Positions 13,961 to 22,901 of a stretch of DNA of 64,000 nucleotides are shown piece by piece. The notes under the pieces are model-generated. The model was given only the letters and a program-made list of their open reading frames with translations, had not been told where the DNA came from and did not search any database. Within the stretch, counting starts at the first letter, position 1. Every line of letters begins with the position of its first letter. A program made the translations under genes and the position numbers. Source of the DNA: Cercospora beticola (taxonomy: Eukaryota; Ascomycota; Dothideomycetes; Mycosphaerellales; Mycosphaerellaceae); NCBI RefSeq assembly GCF_033473495.1, contig NC_088941.1, forward strand, positions 1,240,001 to 1,304,000. Reading direction: 5' to 3'.

Positions 13961-14230
13961 ATTTTATTAAAGTTTAATACTATCTAATATAAGCTCTTAG
14001 ATTATTTACTTTATAATAAGTAAATCTACCTAATTAGGCGATAATTACTAGCTATCTAAGAGAGAGTATTAAGAATTAGCTAAGCCGGTAACTATAGAAT
14101 TAATTTATAAGCTAATAACTTTACTAATATTATAATAGAACTATTAATATTATTAGGTACTATACTAATATTAGAGGCTAATTATAATATTAGGCTATAA
14201 TAAGCGATTCTAGTATATATAGGCACGATT

Positions 14231-14625
14231 TAGGTACCTTAGATAGCACTGCATACGTAGATTCTTTATCCTTTGAATTAACAAGGCACCCTAATAGGCT
14301 CACAAGCTTGTCAGATGCCAAGACTTTATGTAATTCGTCGACGACTCTCATTCTAACGACTCTCCTCTTTCCTCCTCTTTTACCTTCTGCACTCCATCAT
14401 CTCTGGAGACGGGTCTATCAAAAAGCACTCACATACTCTGGCCTCGCCACAACACACTGAACGGCCTTGGAAACAAAGAAAAGCTGTACAAGCCGGCTTG
14501 CTTGCTTACCACGAAACGCCACCTCTGATCAGATCTGGACACCGCCGATGAGGGACCTGCAGCTGGGATCCTGCTTTCCGCGTCCAGCTGGCTATCATAT
14601 GTTGCTTGGAAATAGTGATTACTCA
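14231..14625. other. Transition zone, no gene seen
   Basis: Normal base composition starts here, immediately right of the RIP island. Only short chance reading frames are present and I see no conserved feature before the small-RNA unit at 14,626. Confidence 0.5.
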
Positions 14626-14709
14626 GGGAAGTGGCTCAAGAACAATGCTTAGCGGGAGGTGATCGCTTGCGGTCATTTCTGGCAAATGCTGGCAACAGTC
14701 TTCCCTTTT
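14626..14709 (+). ncRNA. Family R small RNA, dispersed copy R0 (predicted Pol III)
   Basis: The unit starts GGGAAGTGGCTC and ends CTTCCC followed by TTTT (14,706-14,709). GGGAAG and CTTCCC form the closing stem. Inside are possible hairpins AGCG/CGCU (about 14,651-14,667) and CUG-GCAA-CAG (about 14,688-14,699). A B-box-like GTTCGAATT lies at 14,754-14,762, 44 bp after the T run. It is preceded by TTACTCA. This is the same arrangement as four tandem units at 38.87-39.87 kb, although the middle is different. Overlapping short open frames are not credible proteins. The Pol III assignment is inference from promoter-like boxes and the T run. Confidence 0.6.
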
Positions 14710-14869
14710 GCTCAAGTCCATGACATTCTGGATACGAACCTGCCGGGCTCGGAGTTCGAATTGTGCATACTCGTCGCCTTACGTTGACATATCGGATGCC
14801 AATCTTCTCACTTTGTTTCAAGCCACTGAGGGTCTGTACAGTCTATCTCTTGTTACAAATCTTTACAGA

Positions 14870-16118
14870 TCACACGAACTTTCGCAGATATTCTACAAGA
14901 CACATCATCGCCAGACTCTGTCCATACGGCATACTTGTGACTGGAATGTCTTTATAATGCTGCAAGTCGTGGCCCATGCCTGTCCCAAAACTGGTGTCTC
15001 TCAGCTCTCCATCAGGCGCAATACGGCTCAGCACGGCCTTAACAGCTTTGGTGGCAATAGGCTCGAAATCTTTGCTGATATACCGCTTTCGGATCGCCTT
15101 TAGGATGCCGTAGGCGAAACCTGCGGTCGCCGAGGCTTCGACATAGCTGCCTTCGTTTTGAGGCACGTCCAGGAGCGTTCGCCACATACCCTCATCATCT
15201 TGTAACTTCTTCAAAGCTATGCATTGAGCTTCTAGTGTGTCGATAAGGTGCGTCCGAAGGCCATCTCCCGGCGGCAAGTCCAGCAATTCGATAAAATCCG
15301 GGATGAAGACGGTCAGCCAGCAATTACCGCGAGCCCATCTTGCCCGCGCAAAGTTGTGCCCAAAACCACCAGGTGCAGACTCGTCGAATTTCCAGCCGTG
15401 GAAAAACAGGCCAGTCGTGGGATCGAACAGATATTTGATGTGCAGCAAGACTTGTCGCTTGGCCTCTTCGATGTAGTGCGGCCGGTTCAGCAGTTTGCCA
15501 ATCTTGGCCAACGGGAGGACAGTCATCATGAGCGTATCATCCCACAGCTCGTAATGGTTGTAGGTGAGGTACGTGACGTGCTGCATGCCGCCAAAAGGCG
15601 TCCTCTCTAGCTCGTACATGGCCCATTCAGCCCACGAGTCGAGCCAAGGAAGGTACGTTTGCTCGCCATTCTTCTCATAAAGATATGCTAATGTGAGAAA
15701 GACAGCCATTGTGTTGATGTTTTTCGTCGTTCCAGTGGCCAATTGGCCTGTGAACCACGACTCAACGACTTCTAGAGCTTGCTTTGAACCAGTCAATGTG
15801 TGGTATTGCCACACGCCATAGAGGCCTGGTATGAAGTCAGCAGGATTCACTCCTGAAAGCTTCAATGAGCTTACCTATGCCGTGCGTCCACTCCCAGTCG
15901 TTCCATCCTTTGGTATCAATCACTCTCCCGTCCGGTAGTCTCAACAAAAATTCACCAGCCTCATCCTTGATGTTGACCAGGTTGTTGATCAACAGGTCAA
16001 CTTGTGATCGGATGTCCTTCGCGTACAAGCCATCTACACTCACGGATTGCTGCGGCATCTTGATTGGCTCTTTAAACCTAGTGGTTGCGATTCCTTCTCG
16101 CAGAGTCATCAGCAGCAA
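14870..16118 (-). CDS. GH105 unsaturated rhamnogalacturonyl/glucuronyl hydrolase
   Basis: Two exons: 16,118-15,875 and 15,825-14,870, joined across a 49 bp intron (15,826-15,874; donor GTAAGC, branch GCTGAC, acceptor CAG), giving 399 residues. The splice restores the family segment WTHGIGLYGVW. Family hallmarks are WNDWEW (Asp about 74), YELWDDTLMM (Asp about 177-178) and ARARWARGNCW; the Asp pair corresponds to the catalytic aspartates known from YteR. GH105 enzymes hydrate the unsaturated sugar left by pectin lyases, so the role is late pectin breakdown. No signal peptide is visible, suggesting an intracellular enzyme. An in-frame ATG at 16,109 is an equally possible start. The neighbour is a Dal5-type transporter, transcribed divergently. 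Confidence 0.9.
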
Positions 16119-16536
16119 TACTTGAGCTTTGCAAGTCTACTCCACTCGCTGGGAATCAGCCCGAAGACCGAAGGTTACCCAAGCGAGCTCGGTGTCCACT
16201 CCACATTCGAAATCCTTCCCCAGCGTGAAATATGCGGAGACTCCACAAACAATGCAAGCGTTACAGCTCGGCCAAGCCACTTCGGGCCATAATAGCACTT
16301 TGGGGGTCACAGGGCGCTTGGGGTTGCAGGACTTGGCACTGCAAACATGCGTTCCCTCCAATTGCTTTGCCTTTCGCAGGCTGTCGGCATGCTTCTCCAC
16401 GTGCTGTGCCCAGACCACTGTGCCGTACTTAGATGATCCGAGATAGTGCATAAGACCACGAGGTGGAACTGATCCGGGGTTGCAGCTCTCCTTTCTCTGG
16501 ATCTCCAAAGCACTCTCCGCCGGTACGACATCCATC
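16119..16536. other. Divergent promoter region, GH105 / MFS
   Basis: About 420 bp between the start codons of the divergent GH105 and MFS genes. No credible gene is present; overlapping antisense frames here look like chance. Shared control of the two genes is possible but no specific site was recognised. Confidence 0.4.
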
Positions 16537-18296
16537 ATGGGCAGCATCAGGAACAGCAAGGATGGCGTGGCCGCTGCCACTGCACCACAGTATCCCGATG
16601 AGAAGAAGAACGACTACAATGCAGCAGAGGTCGAGAGAGTACTGAGCCACGATGATCTGCGAAAGCAAGACTACAGCCGTATGGATGTAAGTACCGCCTC
16701 AGACAGAGCCTGGAAGACTATGCTAACAATTGTCTGCGCAGGCTGAAGTCGCGAAATATGCCAATGCCGAAGCCGTCGTGATCAGCGACTCAGAAAACAA
16801 GAGATTGAAGAAGCTCATCGACAAGCGTGTTCTGACCATCATGGTCTTCACATACTTCCTGCAAGCTCTGGACAAAGGCACACTCTCCTTCACCTCGATC
16901 ATGGGTCTTCGCGAGGACCTCAACCTTGTCGGACAACAATTCTCCTGGCTCACAACATGTATTTACATCGCCATCTTGATCGTCGAATACCCCATCAACT
17001 GGCTCGTGCAACGCCTGCCCATTGCCAAATTCCTCGGAACCTGCATCATTGTCTGGGGCACAATCCTCGCTCTCCATGCTGCAGGAAGCAACTTCGCAGG
17101 CATGGTCGCGCTACGGACTCTGCTGGGTATCTTCGAAGCCGTCTGCCAACCGACGTTCCTCATCATGAGTTCCATGTGGTACAAGCGAGAAGAACAAGCT
17201 CTCATCGTCAGCTGCTGGTACGCCATGAACGGTGCGCAACAAATCGTCGGTGGTCTGCTGGCATACTGCTTCTCCTTGATCGGTAACGAGGGTGCCGTGA
17301 AGTCATGGCAAGCCATTTTCATCGCATACGGAGTCTTCTCTGTAGGCTGGGGAGTGTTCGTCATCTGGTTCTTGCCAGATTCTCCCATGCGAGCCAAGTG
17401 TTTCACTGAGGAAGACAAGCGACTGATGGTCGAGCGTGTGCGAAGCAACCAGACTGGTCTGCAGAACAAGACGTTCCGAAAGGAGCACTTGTGGGAGGCA
17501 TTGACTGATGTTCAGTGTTGGTGCTACTGCTTGATTCAGATTTGCACGACTTTGCCAACTGGTGGTCTTGGAGCTTTCGCCAACATCATTATCAAAGGTC
17601 TCGGATTCACGACTTTGGAAGTGCAATTGTTGGCCATGGTTCTTGGTGCTTACATCATTATTGTTCTTTTCAGCTCTGCGTGGCTGGTCAAAAAGACTGG
17701 ACAGAACATTCTAATCATGGCTTTGTTCTGTTTGCCGTGAGTACAATCGAGCATACTCGCACCGTGGCAAGATGCTAACACTGCCGGCAGATCATTCGCC
17801 GGTACCATCGTCCTCATGACGGTCGAAAACACAAGCGTAGCGACAGAAGCTGGACTCCTGTTCTCCTACTACATCGTTCTGTCCTTCTGGGCAGCACAAG
17901 GTTTGGGAATGAGTCTGCTCTCTCGGAACGTCGCTGGTCAAACCAAGAAGAGTGTCGCAGTGACGATGAACTTCATCGCATGGGCTGTCGGTAACGCTAT
18001 TGGTAAGCTGAATTTCCGCCCCGCGCCTCACGTCAGCGTACTAATAAGAAGCAGGACCACAAGTCTTCCTCGCATGGGATGCTCCGCGCTACTTCATCGC
18101 TTTTGCGACCCACATCGGATGCTATACTCTGCTCATCCTCACGTTGATCGTCCTAAGGCTCACGCTGATGAGGCGCAATGCGAAGAGGAATAAGATCGCG
18201 GCTGAAGGTATCGATGAGGCGAACGACAAGGACACTACCCATGCGTTTGAGGATTTGACTGATAAGGAGAATGCTACCTTCCGCTACCAGTATTAG
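16537..18296 (+). CDS. MFS transporter, allantoate permease (Dal5)-like
   Basis: Four exons: 16,537-16,686, 16,742-17,736, 17,791-18,002 and 18,055-18,296, with introns of 55, 54 and 52 bp, each with GT-AG ends and a CTAAC- or CTAAT-type branch. The product is 532 residues. The cytosolic N-terminus is followed by about twelve hydrophobic segments. Family signs are the loop GVFVIWFLPDSPMRAKCFTE between the halves and GPQVFLAWDAPRYF after the last splice. This is the anion:cation symporter branch of the MFS, whose fungal members carry allantoate, vitamins or other organic anions. The substrate cannot be read from sequence. It sits divergently beside the GH105 gene, so uptake of a sugar acid is an open possibility. 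Confidence 0.9.
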
Positions 18297-18479
18297 GCAG
18301 GCGATAGTAATTGTGTATGTACAGCGTGGGAAGTAAGAAGTTCAGTGATTCCCGAGGCACTGAAAATTTCGTCTCGGACCATTATTCCACCATGACTATG
18401 ACTCCTGTTGCTCTTCTGTGCTAGTTCTGAACACCTCGACCACTTGCGTGCAGCAGCATGTTCTGTCTTTCGACTTGGT

Positions 18480-19049
18480 TCATACAAGAGACTCTCCATC
18501 ACGCGGGCCAGAATCTGCAGGGGAGGTGGAAGTCTTGTCATCTCCGTGATCGCTCTCCCGAGTATTCAGCTTGTGAAGATGGTATGGGTAATATATCTTC
18601 AGCCAGGTAGTGAATGCCACAAAGCCGACGCCTGCAACCACGTCCTGCACGAAAGCCATCTTCCACAATGATAGCAGCGACTGAGCTGTGATGCCTTCTT
18701 TCGCAACGATCGCTGCCCACTGCGATAGCCTCTCCAAATTGCATGCCCAAGCTACTGGGCTAAGGCCCACCACTGACGCCGAGTATTCAAGAGGCCGACA
18801 CCCAGGTAGGAGCTCTGAATACGTGAAGCGAAACCTTAGCCAGAGATATATGATGATACTGGCGAGTACAGGTCCGAATAGCACAGTCACCATTCCTGGC
18901 CATCGAGTAGACTTGATGTAGTATCGTGGAAATATATCGCCGCGCTGTGTGACATCAGGTCCCAAGATGAATATCAGCAAGATTATCGCGACCGCCCAAA
19001 ATTGCTCAGCTGTTGCCAGCGCGTGATGTAGCTCGTCCTGGCTATCCAT
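18480..19049 (-). CDS. Hypothetical membrane protein
   Basis: Single-exon frame of 189 residues. There are at least three strongly hydrophobic segments: about residues 17-30 (FWAVAIILLIFILG), 52-70 and 137-152. The C-terminal 30 residues are polar and acidic. I do not recognise a family. It is convergent with the MFS gene, 183 bp between stop codons. Composition and length argue for a real gene, but there is no conserved motif to confirm it. Confidence 0.6.
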   Translation of the reverse strand: MDSQDELHHALATAEQFWAVAIILLIFILGPDVTQRGDIFPRYYIKSTRWPGMVTVLFGPVLASIIIYLWLRFRFTYSELLPGCRPLEYSASVVGLSPVAWACNLERLSQWAAIVAKEGITAQSLLSLWKMAFVQDVVAGVGFVAFTTWLKIYYPYHLHKLNTRESDHGDDKTSTSPADSGPRDGESLV

Positions 19050-19672
19050 GATCTTGTTGAAAGAGCGTAAGCGAGCGTTCGGCTTTTTGTGAAAAACCGG
19101 AGTAGTGACTAGACTGGGTCTGGTGCAGCCGGCTTTGGAGTCCTGATAGCTTGCTGATAGATTATCCTAGTGAGTCGAGAGAGTAGCATCTGTATGTCAG
19201 AATAGTGTCTCCAAGGAGTGCACCGTCGCCAAGCTACATAGCAATTTTTTTTTGATAGACTTTGAGGCCCAAGGAAGCTTCCATCTTGAGCGACCCAGCA
19301 AGTGGATCGCGGTAAACTACCCAATTGCATCTTGGCCCTTGATAGTTTGCTCAGTCCCAGTGGTTCTTAATCGCACATGGCCCCCGAACGTTGATTTTGG
19401 AAAGTTGTCCTTGTGGCTTCGTGGCAGAAAATCCTAGATACGTCGATGATTCCCGGGGTAAAGCTCACTCAGCAGTAGAATAGAACAAATCGGAAGCAGC
19501 AAGGATTCAACGAAGCGCATTCCAGAGTGTCGGTGAGGCACAGTCATTTTGTTAGAGAGCGTTCTGCGTTCTTCGTTTGACCCTGACAATAATACTGTGT
19601 CTGATGTTCCGTCGTGATCGTGTTCGCTCATCTCGCAGTGTCTGATGCAAGCTATGTCAAGGATAGCTTTCA
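19050..19672. other. Intergenic, nothing recognised
   Basis: About 620 bp. Small frames on both strands lack family signals. It includes a run of nine T at about 19,245. No gene is supported. Confidence 0.4.
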
Positions 19673-20777
19673 TCAATGCATATTTTGCGAGGTGCGCAAA
19701 TGTATCTTCCTCGAACGACGTGATTGCGCAGCTGTGCGGCGCGCGTCCCAATCCGCCATCTGTTGCTCTGTGACTTTGGAGGAGGTCTTATCTCCCAACC
19801 TTGTCCTCTCTTCCGACTCTCGCTTGGCCCGTTCCGCTGCAATTTCAATATTCCTCCTTTTGAGTATCGCTTTCGCCTTCGCAGCTCGAACCTCGGCTTG
19901 GATCTCGTCGAAGGAGCGCTTGAAAGATATCTCGAGCTCACTTTCCGCGCTCTGGTGGGATTCGTACCGATTCCGACACCAAGTCACGAGTACGCTGGCT
20001 CTGTCAACCGGGAAACGAGCTAGAGGTCTTATGCCCTCCAGTAAAGCCTTCTTGGTCGGCTTCGGTGGCCGCTCCCACAATGGGCCTTGAGGAGCAGTCC
20101 AGGTTAGAGCATGCGCCAAGGATATGCGCACGCTAAGAGATTTGACGCCCACCAGAGTTCCGGCGTAGCCCAATTGGACGTTCGGCAAAGAGTCGCCGAC
20201 CAGAGCGACGCGCGTGATAGCTTTTCGCTGCGCTGGCAGAAGAGCTGAGGTAAAGGCAGAGAAAGCGTACTGAGTCGCATCGAGAATGAACTCGTTGCTG
20301 GAGTACGGGATGAGCGCTGCCTCGTGATACACCTGCCTACAAACTCGCAATAGTGCGAGATTGAGGCAGTCGTGTTGGCGATCTTTGCAGCATATGTGAC
20401 AATCCGTAAGCTCCTTTTCCTCGCCATAGAAGTGATCGGGGAAAATTTCGATATCGCCGTTCATTTTGTAGCGCTCGATCATCTGCTGCTCGGACAGCTC
20501 GCATTTGCATCTGCGGGCGCTCAGCACAGGGTAACGACCAGGTTTGCTAGAAACTCGAACTCTCTGCGTGTCGCCGCCAAACGCATACTCGTAAATCCGA
20601 TTGCGGATCTCGGCTGGCAATGAGAGGAAAGTGGACTCGCTGGCATTGCGACATGAGCTGTTGCAAAGGTCAGATCTGTAGCGGCTGTAAAAAATGCACA
20701 CCGGGTGATACTCACATTGCCCTAAGCTCGGCAGAGCACTCTTCGACATTCAGCAGCGTTCTTGATTGCCGCGCCAT
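19673..20777 (-). CDS. DUF7730 / F-box-like protein
   Basis: I propose two exons, 20,777-20,716 and 20,657-19,673, separated by a 58 bp intron with donor GTGAGT and acceptor CAACAG, giving 348 residues. The frame also stays open upstream of exon 2 to an ATG at 20,749, which would give 358 residues without splicing. The fungal signature FLSLPAEIRNRIYEYAF comes soon after the splice, and LLRVCRQVYHEAALIPYSSN follows, typical of DUF7730/F-box-like proteins of Pezizomycotina. The C-terminal third is rich in Lys, Arg and Glu (about residues 255-330) and may be helical. The function of this expanded family is unknown; degenerate F-boxes suggest ubiquitin-ligase adaptors, which is inference. Confidence 0.75.
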
Positions 20778-21344
20778 TTGGGTAAGAGTGCTTTCAACGG
20801 TGCTGCTAGAAGGGAAAAGGATGAAGTGGATATTTGTGCATCTGAGTTGGGCGCACGCTCTCAAATTTGAATGAATATTCTTCCGCAGAAGCTTATTCCA
20901 CGTGCTTACAAATTTTTCGATATCTGATTCCTGACCCACTAAATGGCAGGAAGATGAGGCCACCACTTTTGGAAGTTGTGCGCTGTCAACATCTATAGCC
21001 CGATCCAATCTAGCTGCATCAAAGCAAGCTGGTGCAAGGCGTTCATTTGATCCAAGCGGAAGCCTGTGCGAAGTCGTCACCCAGTACGCGGGAGAAACGC
21101 AATTGCCAGGTGATGCATGCAATTCGTTCTAGCTTTGTCGTTCCGAGCAAATTGCGGCCTCAACAGCGGGTATCACATGACGGAAACCCTAGGTAAGGCA
21201 TCGAGTGTTGGCTGAAGTTGTTGTCTACTTTGTCCGCATTGTCTACGCACGTTTGCTGATTGTCTCAGTTTGCCAGAAGGAGCAATCCGTTGCTTACGCT
21301 ACGGTTGCCTATACATGCCTTCGCAAAAGTGTACTGTCATCACA
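20778..21344. other. Intergenic, nothing recognised
   Basis: About 570 bp between the DUF7730 start and the first tRNA-like unit. An antisense frame continuing upstream of the DUF7730 start is probably 5' leader. CATCACAGGGG just before 21,345 is repeated before the other family U units. Confidence 0.4.
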
Positions 21345-21562
21345 GGGGATGTGGTCCAATGGTAAGATCCTCGCGTTCACTCTCGTAGTGTCCAAGCTCG
21401 CAGGCCGACTAGACACTCGAGGCCGGGTGGGAGCGCGTGTATACACCAATACATGTCGCAAGAAGGGCCTCAGTGGGCGAACAAGCCTGAAAGTCAAAGG
21501 AGCCTGATTGTGAGCCGTTGAATCGGTGCGAAGGGATGCCAGTTCGATTCTGGCCTTCTCCA
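21345..21562 (+). ncRNA. Family U tRNA-like unit 1 (predicted Pol III, long insert)
   Basis: 218 nt. The 5' end GGGGATG pairs with CTTCTCC at the 3' end, as a tRNA acceptor stem with one U-U mismatch and a discriminator A. TGGTCCAATGG is a good A box and GTTCGATTC a good B box. A run of five T begins at 21,566. The anticodon-stem halves CCTCGC and GCGAAGG are separated by about 140 nt rather than a 7 nt loop. In this insert 21,396-21,405 can pair with 21,502-21,515, and 21,414-21,424 with 21,466-21,475. It might be a tRNA with a giant intron, a tRNA pseudogene or a new RNA; the loop gives no sound anticodon. Confidence 0.65.
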
Positions 21563-21670
21563 ATACTTTTTGCGTGAAGTGTACGTGTTTGCTGCGTCTC
21601 TTGGCTTTTGCACAATCGTATTTGTTCTCTGATTTATGTGTACTGCGTAGAACGTTGCTCAGTCGTCACA

Positions 21671-21876
21671 GGGGATGTGGTCCAATGGAAAGATCCTCGC
21701 GCTCACTCTAGTAGTGTTCATGCTCCCAGGGGGATTCAAACACTTGAGGTGGGGTGGAGTGTATGTGAGTAGACCGGTATTCGCTGCGCTGGGGACCTCA
21801 AGAGTAAGCAGTACACCTGGGAGAGCCACGATATTGAATGGTGCGAGGGATGCCAGTTCGATTCTGGCCTTCTCCA
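21671..21876 (+). ncRNA. Family U tRNA-like unit 2 (predicted Pol III, long insert)
   Basis: 206 nt with the same ends as unit 1 (GGGGATG/CTTCTCC, A box TGGTCCAATGG, B box GTTCGATTC) and a T5 run from 21,882. The anticodon-type stem CCTCGC/GCGAGG is perfect. The insert folds into two consecutive 8 bp helices: 21,723-21,730 with 21,816-21,823 (CTCCCAGG/CCTGGGAG) and 21,743-21,750 with 21,795-21,802 (CTTGAGGT/ACCTCAAG). Unit 1 has helices at the equivalent places with different bases, so structure appears to be kept while sequence changes. The base at the tRNA position 33 equivalent is C, unlike real tRNAs. Confidence 0.65.
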
Positions 21877-22084
21877 ACATCTTTTTGCTGAATGTCGAAA
21901 CGTTTGCTGCATCTCTTGGCTTTTCGCAAGCTTGCTACCGTGCTGTGCGTAGCTGTGTAAGGCGATTCTGAGTAATTGTGACCAATTGTGTGATTCCGAG
22001 CAAGCTGGTGACGCAGGGTTGGCCATCTTCTTCTAAGAAGCAATGATGTAGCGTCCTCGATACAGTCACGCACGTTAGTCTGAT

Positions 22085-22137
22085 GAGAGCATCAACCGCG
22101 ACTCCAGATCGCAACGCGGCTCGTGGTGGCCTGCTCC
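22085..22137 (+). pseudogene. Decayed family U half unit
   Basis: Only the extreme 3' end GGCCTGCTCCA and the following flank (CCTTTTGCTTCGTGTG, shared with units 3 and 4) are recognisable. The A box is gone and the B box is not conserved. It occupies the place of a missing unit between units 2 and 3, which are 575 bp apart instead of about 310-330. Confidence 0.45.
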
Positions 22138-22245
22138 AAATCCTTTTGCTTCGTGTGTGCGTTTGCTGCTGCCCTTGGCTTTCAGAAAGCTTTGCCTCCT
22201 TTCTGTGCGTACTTGTAGGTCGCGAAAGGCAGCTTTGTCATCACA

Positions 22246-22446
22246 GGGGCTGTGGTCCAATGGTAAGATACCGCGCTGTCTGAGACTAGGGGAAAGTCCG
22301 TTTGAAATGGCGCTCTGTCTAGATTCACAGCATGCTATAGTGCCTCAAAAACACCATAGCACACTAGTCGAGCGACAGAGCTCCATTCGCGGTCGTGATA
22401 GTTGACTTCGGCTCGAGTGATGCCAGTTCAAGTCTGGCCTGCTCCA
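22246..22446 (+). ncRNA. Family U tRNA-like unit 3 (predicted Pol III, long insert)
   Basis: 201 nt. Acceptor-like ends are GGGGCTG and CTGCTCC; compared with units 1-2 the fifth pair changes from A-U to C-G, a compensated change. The A box is TGGTCCAATGG, the B box GTTCAAGTC, and a T5 run begins at 22,451. The insert makes a long hairpin: CCGCG (22,271-22,275) with CGCGG (22,388-22,392), and 22,306-22,319 with 22,374-22,387 in 13 of 14 positions. An extra 25-30 nt lie between this hairpin and the T arm, so the fold differs in detail from units 1-2. Confidence 0.65.
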
Positions 22447-22554
22447 AACTCTTTTTGCTTCGTGTGCGCATTTGCTGCACCTTTTGCTTTTCGGGAAACT
22501 TCGCCTCTTTTCTGTACGTACTTGTACGCCACGAAAGATAGGTCTGTCATCGAA

Positions 22555-22729
22555 GGGGCTGTGGTCCAATGGTAAGATACCGAACCTGCACCGATCGTGG
22601 TTGTCGCGTGGCGACCTCCAGTCTTGTAAGAAACACCGAATGGCGTTTTGAACCTGATAGAAGGCGTCATCCGCAGCATACCAGTCGCGTCGTGGTTCAG
22701 GGATGCCAGTTCGAGTCTGGCCTGCTCCA
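22555..22729 (+). ncRNA. Family U tRNA-like unit 4 (predicted Pol III, long insert)
   Basis: 175 nt, the shortest member. Ends GGGGCTG/CTGCTCC, A box TGGTCCAATGG, B box GTTCGAGTC and a T6 run from 22,733. The base stem CCGAACC (22,580-22,586) pairs with GGTTCAGG (22,694-22,701) with one bulged A. A perfect GTCGC/GCGAC hairpin lies at about 22,602-22,614. The middle is otherwise unrelated to the other units. Antisense frames across all units look like proteins but are only the reverse complement of these conserved ends. Confidence 0.65.
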
Positions 22730-22901
22730 TAATTTTTTGCGAAGGGTTTTGGCACCAGGCGCTATCGCTTCGCGCGATCGATAGCTATCGCTTTGCGACC
22801 AAAGCTTCACAGTGAGTGTCTGGCTCAAAAGTTTCCCTACCTCGGTGCGTACGAAGCGGACCACAAAGTTCCGGTCGTTTTGACGTCCCAGCACTTGTCA
22901 T

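Larger units (their letters stand above)
1..14230. repeat. RIP-mutated AT-rich transposon island
   Basis: This block is made of degraded transposons. CpA and its complement TpG are almost absent over thousands of bases while TpA is extremely common, the footprint of repeat-induced point mutation. No reading frame of meaningful length survives on either strand; the one of 73 codons near 12,551 is chance. The shift to normal composition is abrupt at about 14,220-14,240. The repeats inside are described separately. RIP is known from Pezizomycotina and acts on duplicated DNA before meiosis; that it caused this is an inference from the dinucleotide pattern. Such islands are usually heterochromatic. 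Confidence 0.92.

Noticed and set aside
21345..21562. Unit U1 read as a selenocysteine or suppressor tRNA (anticodon-like TCA after the stem)
   Set aside because: The equivalent loop in U2 has C at position 33, and U3 and U4 have other triplets; most ascomycetes lack selenocysteine insertion. The apparent anticodon is not consistent.
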